From Martinezella rhizogenes (GTDB lineage Bacteria; Pseudomonadota; Alphaproteobacteria; Rhizobiales; Rhizobiaceae): a stretch of 64,000 bases of DNA. Position numbers and translations under genes: made by a program. The DNA lies in the NCBI GenBank assembly GCA_013322215.1, contig JAAMEZ010000029.1, positions 1 through 64,000 of the forward strand, in the 5' to 3' direction. Under the pieces are notes generated by a model that was not told where the DNA came from, searched no databases, and was given only the letters and a program-made list of their open reading frames with translations. The stretch's first letter is position 1, and each line of letters opens with the position of its first letter. This document shows, piece after piece, positions 59,882-64,000 of this stretch.

Positions 59882-60769
59882 TTGCCTCTGGTTACAAAAA
59901 AACGTGGTCCAGCTTACGAGCCGATCATTCCGGCCCCAAGTGAATTCTTCGTTTGGCGAAATGACGATTATCCGATGCCGTGGAGTGTCTGGAATGCCCA
60001 TCCCGAATGCGAAATTCATCTGATTTGTCGGAGCGAAGGGACATGCCACATCGGCGATCATATCGGCGTTTTTCGAGAGGGGGATCTTTTCATCGTGGGA
60101 CGCGACCTTCCGCATGATTGGGTTACTCCACTCGAGGGGGGAGTCGTTATTGAGGGTCGGGATATCGTTGTTCAGTTCGATGAGGATCGGCTGATGAAGG
60201 CAAATGGGGTTTTTCCAGAACTCAGCAGGCTGGAGACATTCCTGCAGGCGGTACGACGAGGAATGAAGTTTCACGGAAAAACCCGTGAGGTCGGAGGTGA
60301 ACTCATTTTGGAGATTGGGCGCTCGACCGGCCTTGAGCGCTTCGCCTTGCTCCTGAAACTTCTGCATCTGCTTTCGTCGAGCGACGAGCGCGTCCTGCTA
60401 TCATCCGCGGGGTTCGCGCCAAATGCCAACGCCGTTGTTAATAGAGTGGTGAGCGGAGTGCTTCAGCTCATCAACGCGAACATCACTAGCGGCGTCCGCC
60501 TGTCAGATTGCGCGGCCGCCGCTGGTATGACTGAAAGTTCATTTTCCCGTTTCTTTCGGAAGAACACGGGCCACACATTCACCGGCTATCTGAGCGAGCT
60601 CAGGATGGCGAAGGCATGCGAGCTTCTCACCCATACCGATTTACCCATTAGCCAGATCTGCGCCCGCGTCGGGTACACGAACTTGTCCAATTTCAATCGC
60701 GCGTTCCGGCTCCTGCGGGGCATATCCCCGCGCAGCTACCGTCGACTGGAAAAGCTGAAAAGATACTGA
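59882..60769 (+). CDS. AraC-family transcriptional regulator
   Basis: A 295-residue regulator: an N-terminal cupin-like sensor (~20-110: FFVWRNDDYPMPWSVWNAHP, GDLFIVGRDLPHDWVTPLEG) and a C-terminal double HTH (ITSGVRLSDCAAAAGMTESS, FSRFFRKNTGHTFTGYLSEL, ISQICARVGYTNLSNFNRAF). It begins with a TTG at 59882. It precedes the polyol dehydrogenase and SDR genes, for which it may be the activator. Confidence 0.88.
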   Translation: MPLVTKKRGPAYEPIIPAPSEFFVWRNDDYPMPWSVWNAHPECEIHLICRSEGTCHIGDHIGVFREGDLFIVGRDLPHDWVTPLEGGVVIEGRDIVVQFDEDRLMKANGVFPELSRLETFLQAVRRGMKFHGKTREVGGELILEIGRSTGLERFALLLKLLHLLSSSDERVLLSSAGFAPNANAVVNRVVSGVLQLINANITSGVRLSDCAAAAGMTESSFSRFFRKNTGHTFTGYLSELRMAKACELLTHTDLPISQICARVGYTNLSNFNRAFRLLRGISPRSYRRLEKLKRY

Positions 60770-60908
60770 CTAATCCCCTCTTTGGCCAAATCCGCCACTT
60801 GCACCACCCAGTCGGGACAAAATTTCATTAGTTTTTGCTGATCTTGAGCGCTAGTCGGTGTGCGCATATTCCCTTATCTTTCGGCAAGGAGACGAGGGAG
60901 GATCTGTT

Positions 60909-61589
60909 GTGGTGGCTTACAATGTCGTAGTAGACGACGCTGCGCGATATCAGCAGCCATGCGTCCCAAATGCAGTTGCGCTTGCAAGCGTAACCATCGG
61001 GCAAAGTTCCGTTCCCTTGTCACGGTCCGCCACACCGTTCACGGTGTTGTTGCGGCGGCAGGACCAGCTGATCGCCACGGAACTCCACGCTTCGATGCCG
61101 AGCGATTCACCTTTGCAGCGTTGGAAGGATCTTACCCATCAGACCAACTCAGCCTGTCTCGGTCTGATCTGCGAGGCCGAAGCGGGTAGCAGCGCCATTT
61201 CAGACATCCTCGACGACGGACTGACAGGCGGCGCCGTACCCGGTGTTATCGCCGTCATGGGCTACGCATCTTCTTATCAGGAAATATTCGATCGACTTCT
61301 CCATCGGCTACGGGGACCGACGACCTGGACAGGCACTGCGACCGTACTGCGGCACGTAGCTCTCAACATCCCGTTCGAATGGCCGCCGATCGCGTTTTTC
61401 GTCTCGCCGCAGGATCCGTTATTGCTTGACTGCGCGCGGGCATGCCACGCCCTCACAGCAAACGGAATGCCGGTTAAGCTGGAAATCATAACATCGAACC
61501 GGGACGACGAAGGGGTCACACTTGAATTGGCTGAACGCGACAGGTTCCTTCGTGAGCACTTGGTCAACTATTTTCCGAAAATGTTTTAG
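60909..61589 (+). CDS. Unrecognised protein of ~226 residues
   Basis: The GTG at 60909 has GGGAGG seven to ten bases upstream and is preferred to the GTG at 60858. The protein (VVAYNVVVDDAARYQQ ... SLQRWKDLTHQTNSACLG ... NIPFEWPPIAFFVSPQDPLL ... ELAERDRFLREHLVNYFPKM) has no family I can name; its last ~90 residues, with PIAFFVSPQDPLLLDCARAC, look like the C-terminal half of an alpha/beta-hydrolase fold but no nucleophile elbow is present earlier. It lies between araC and the dehydrogenase genes on the same strand. Confidence 0.6.
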   Translation: MVAYNVVVDDAARYQQPCVPNAVALASVTIGQSSVPLSRSATPFTVLLRRQDQLIATELHASMPSDSPLQRWKDLTHQTNSACLGLICEAEAGSSAISDILDDGLTGGAVPGVIAVMGYASSYQEIFDRLLHRLRGPTTWTGTATVLRHVALNIPFEWPPIAFFVSPQDPLLLDCARACHALTANGMPVKLEIITSNRDDEGVTLELAERDRFLREHLVNYFPKMF

Positions 61590-61643
61590 GGCCGGACGCC
61601 CGCTCAGCAATCATAATTCGTGCGAAAAACTAGGGAGAGAGAT

Positions 61644-62423
61644 ATGTCTTTGCAGCGCTTGTCGGGCAAATGCGCCATGATTACTGGTGCGGCCCGCGGA
61701 ATCGGCTTGGCTTTCGCGAAAGCTTACGTAACGGAAGGTGCCAAGGTCGCTATCTGTGACATCGATATTGACCGAGCCGAAAAGGCCGCGGCAGAAGTCG
61801 GAAATGACGCGGTCGCCGTCAAACTCGATGTTACGAAGAAGGACAGCATTGAGCATGCCGTCACTGACGTCATCGAAAAACTCGGGCGCATCGATATCCT
61901 GGTCAACAATGCCGCTCTGTTCACCGCCGCGCCTCTTGTGGAGATTTCCGAGGCCGATTACCGGCGTGTGTTCGACGTCAACGTTTATGGCCCATTATTC
62001 ACAATGCAGGCTGTCGCAAAACACATGATCAGTGCCGGGAATGGCGGCAAGATCATCAATATGGCATCGCAGGCCGGTCGCCGCGGTGAACCATTGGTCG
62101 CCGTTTACTGCGCAACGAAGTCCGCTGTTATCAGCTTGACTCAATCGGCTGGCCTGAACCTCATCGAGCATCGCATCAATGTGAATGCGATTGCTCCGGG
62201 TGTCGTGGACGGCGAACACTGGGACGGTGTCGATGCCTTCTTCGCCAAATACGAAGGCAAACGACCTGGGCAAAAGAAAAAAGAGGTTGGTGAGGCGGTT
62301 CCGTTTGGCCGCATGGGCACTGCTGATGATCTGACAGGTATGGCCATCTTCCTCGCCTCAAGTGATTCCGACTACGTGGTATCTCAATGCTACAACGTCG
62401 ATGGCGGACAATGGATGAGCTGA
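61644..62423 (+). CDS. smoS: Sorbitol/polyol dehydrogenase (SmoS-type SDR)
   Basis: A 259-residue short-chain dehydrogenase. Cofactor motif GAARGIGLAF, NNAA in DILVNNAALFTAAPLV, catalytic Ser-Tyr-Lys in NMASQAGRRGEPLVAVYCAT followed by KSA, and the C-terminus NAIAPGVVDGEHWDGVDAFF, GQKKKEVGEAVPFGRMGTAD closely match sorbitol (L-iditol/galactitol) dehydrogenase SmoS of Rhodobacter and rhizobia. It oxidises D-sorbitol to fructose with NAD. GGGAGAGAG precedes the ATG at 61644. It overlaps the start of the next SDR gene as TGATG. Confidence 0.88.
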   Translation: MSLQRLSGKCAMITGAARGIGLAFAKAYVTEGAKVAICDIDIDRAEKAAAEVGNDAVAVKLDVTKKDSIEHAVTDVIEKLGRIDILVNNAALFTAAPLVEISEADYRRVFDVNVYGPLFTMQAVAKHMISAGNGGKIINMASQAGRRGEPLVAVYCATKSAVISLTQSAGLNLIEHRINVNAIAPGVVDGEHWDGVDAFFAKYEGKRPGQKKKEVGEAVPFGRMGTADDLTGMAIFLASSDSDYVVSQCYNVDGGQWMS

Positions 62424-63202
62424 TGGACCTCTATCTCAAAGACAAGGTCGCGGTCATTACGGGCGGCTCCAAAGGCATCGGGCTGGGAATTGCCAGAGGT
62501 CTGGCGCGCGAAGGTTGTCACGTCGTCATCACCGCGCGCACGACGGTGGAGGTCGAATGGGCAGCTGACGAGATTGCGAGCGAATTCGGCGTGAATGCTA
62601 GGGCTGTCGCTTCCGATGTTTCTTCAGCGGAAGGCTGCCAGGCGGTTATCGACACTGCGGCAGCACTTGGCGGCGCCGATATCTTCGTCTCCAATGCCGG
62701 GACGGGATCCAATGAGACGGTGGCTGATGCGCCTGACGAAAAGTGGAATTCCTACTGGGACCTTCACGTCATGGCGGCGGTACGCCTAAGCCGGGGCCTC
62801 GCTGATCAGATGGTCGCAAAGGGCGGCGGCGTCATGCTGATGAACGCATCCATCTGCGCGGTACAGCCGCTCTGGTACGAGCCGATCTACAATGTCACGA
62901 AGGCCGCGCTCCTCATGTTCGGCAAGTGCCTGTCGATGGAAATGGTCAAGCGCAATATCCGTGTCAACACCGTCAATCCTGGACTGATCCGGACCCCTGA
63001 CTGGGAAAAGACGGCGCGGGAACTGGCCGGTGACCGCTGGGAAGAATATCTGCAGAAGGTTGCAGACGACAACGCGGATATCCGCCGGTTCGGTTCGATC
63101 GAGGAGCTTGCAGATTTTTGCGTGTTTCTTTGCTCACCTCGTGCATCCTACAGTGTCGGTTCTGCATATCACGTCGACGGGGGAATGCTTCGGACAGTTT
63201 AG
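62423..63202 (+). CDS. Short-chain dehydrogenase/reductase
   Basis: A 259-residue classical SDR: GGSKGIGLGIARGLAREGCH, SNAG in DIFVSNAGTGSNETV, catalytic Ser in LMNASICAVQPLWYEP, Tyr-x3-Lys in PIYNVTKAALLMFGKC, and PGLIRTPDWEKTA. The start is the ATG at 62423, overlapping the smoS stop (TGATG), so the two dehydrogenases are co-translated. Its substrate is not readable; a second step of polyol or sugar oxidation is plausible. Confidence 0.85.
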   Translation: MDLYLKDKVAVITGGSKGIGLGIARGLAREGCHVVITARTTVEVEWAADEIASEFGVNARAVASDVSSAEGCQAVIDTAAALGGADIFVSNAGTGSNETVADAPDEKWNSYWDLHVMAAVRLSRGLADQMVAKGGGVMLMNASICAVQPLWYEPIYNVTKAALLMFGKCLSMEMVKRNIRVNTVNPGLIRTPDWEKTARELAGDRWEEYLQKVADDNADIRRFGSIEELADFCVFLCSPRASYSVGSAYHVDGGMLRTV

Positions 63203-63353
63203 AATCGATCATTGCGCGCCGTCGGCTTTTCAAGGTCATGAGGACCGAAGATGATAGCCCGCGGCGTCAGCGCCCGAAGATAAGCATTTTTTACAGCTGA
63301 GCACTTAACTAGGCGCAGCCTTGGGGCACTCCCGATAGCTTTAAATATGAGCG

Positions 63354-64000
63354 CTAGCGTTGCGTGCCTCGTGTATATTCCTCAAGGAATTCGCTGGCGT
63401 CGGCCGCGAAGTAGTCGCGCTTGTCGACAATCAGACGACGGATTGTGAGAAACACTCTATCCAGGTGCACCTTCATGCCGGCCGCCGCAGCGTCCGGGTC
63501 GCGGGACTTTAACCCATCGACGATCGCCATATGCTCGGCCAACACGATATCGAGATGGTTTGGAGCTGGGAAGGCGAGACGCCGAACCCGATCAAGCTGA
63601 GCCTTGGCTTCGTTGACGATGCGCCAGATACGGGGCGAGGCCCCGAATTCACAGATCATCGAATGAAACGCTTCGTCCAACTCATAGAATTCATCGAAGT
63701 CGCGCTCGGAGGCGAGCCTGCGCTGGCGCAGCATATTCAAATCAAGCTCACGCTCAAAGGTCGGCGTCATCCGCTGAGCGGCGAGTTTCACCACCTTCAT
63801 TTCCAGTGCATCACGTACGAGTTGACCGTCGAACACGGTCTGGAGATCGATCTTCGAAATATAGGTCCCGCTATTGGGAACGACAGTCACCAAGTGTTCG
63901 GCGCTCAGGCGCAGGAGTGCCTCCCGCAGGGGTGTTCGGGAAATCGACAACTGATCGCAGATGAGACGTTCGTTGACGATGCTCCCTGGTGGAAGAGCCA
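63354..64000 (-). CDS. GntR/FCD-family regulator, cut by window edge
   Basis: The frame runs off the end of the window; the part seen gives the end of the HTH (LPPGSIVNERLICDQLSISR, TPLREALLRLSAEHLVTVVP) and a complete FCD ligand domain (QLVRDALEMKVVKLAAQRM, DEFYELDEAFHSMICEFG, AEHMAIVDGLKSRDPDAAAA). About 215 residues are present; the first ~20-30 are missing. It is convergent with the SDR genes and may regulate them or a gene beyond the edge. Confidence 0.85.
   Translation of the reverse strand, partial: ALPPGSIVNERLICDQLSISRTPLREALLRLSAEHLVTVVPNSGTYISKIDLQTVFDGQLVRDALEMKVVKLAAQRMTPTFERELDLNMLRQRRLASERDFDEFYELDEAFHSMICEFGASPRIWRIVNEAKAQLDRVRRLAFPAPNHLDIVLAEHMAIVDGLKSRDPDAAAAGMKVHLDRVFLTIRRLIVDKRDYFAADASEFLEEYTRGTQR

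Noticed and set aside
1..64000. tRNA or rRNA genes and riboswitches
   Set aside because: I found no cloverleaf-like sequences with TTCGA/GGTTC arms in gene gaps and no rRNA motifs; absence by eye is not proof.

Overview
The window looks like part of a conjugative or mobilisable accessory replicon of a Rhizobiaceae bacterium (Rhizobium/Agrobacterium group). The main reasons are a complete repABC replication/partition cassette (28.35-32.04 kb), a Ti-plasmid-style traA relaxase divergent from traD-traG around an RSF1010-like oriT (5.0-10.4 kb), an RHE_PE00001-family gene next to a tyrosine recombinase (35.4-38.5 kb), and GC-rich alphaproteobacterial codon use. Several toxin-antitoxin pairs, IS remnants and decayed genes fit a mosaic plasmid.

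Layout. 0-3 kb: an IS110 fragment and a divergent DHA2-type efflux pump/LysR pair. 3-5 kb: a ParDE pair and two small proteins. 5-10.4 kb: DNA-processing part of a conjugation system (TraA, oriT, TraD, TraG); no mating-pair (trb/virB) genes are visible. 10.4-16.3 kb: small zinc-finger and RHH proteins, a HEPN-like protein, a second ParDE pair, transposase and regulator relics, small secreted proteins. 16.3-18.1 kb: TetR and AraC regulators; a sequence next to tetR recurs in inverted orientation upstream of a lipoprotein gene. 18.1-26 kb: a block of exported proteins (PG-binding/DUF4344 metallopeptidase, DUF4424, three LprI-like proteins and two unknowns). 26-28.3 kb: remnants and a FitAB (VapBC-like) pair. 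28.3-32.3 kb: repABC with an antisense-RNA locus and two parS-like palindromes. 32.3-35.3 kb: relics of a large adhesin/CdiA-type protein and of IS66, plus two exported proteins.

35.3-45.9 kb is an integrase-associated island: tyrosine recombinase, VapBC, RHE_PE00001 protein, a broken DUF4238 gene, then a retron-like reverse transcriptase fused to a trypsin-like protease, preceded by a candidate structured ncRNA closed by a perfect 13-bp inverted repeat. A small HTH protein, an N6-adenine methyltransferase and a PD-(D/E)XK-like protein follow. This is the best candidate for an unusual (defence) system.

46-56.3 kb is a catabolic cluster apparently governed by one GntR/FCD regulator, whose likely operator (core GTATAC) occurs four times: an N-methyl amino-acid oxidase, a GNAT, an LDH2-type imino-acid reductase and a dimethylformamidase-like protein on one strand, and GntR, a trans-3-hydroxy-L-proline dehydratase (frameshifted) and a polar amino-acid ABC importer on the other. 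56.6-64 kb: frameshifted VOC, PPC and M20 genes, an HWE histidine kinase, AraC, a SmoS-type polyol dehydrogenase, a second SDR, and a GntR cut by the window edge. Several of the frameshifts are single-base changes in homopolymers, so some 'pseudogenes' may be sequence errors.
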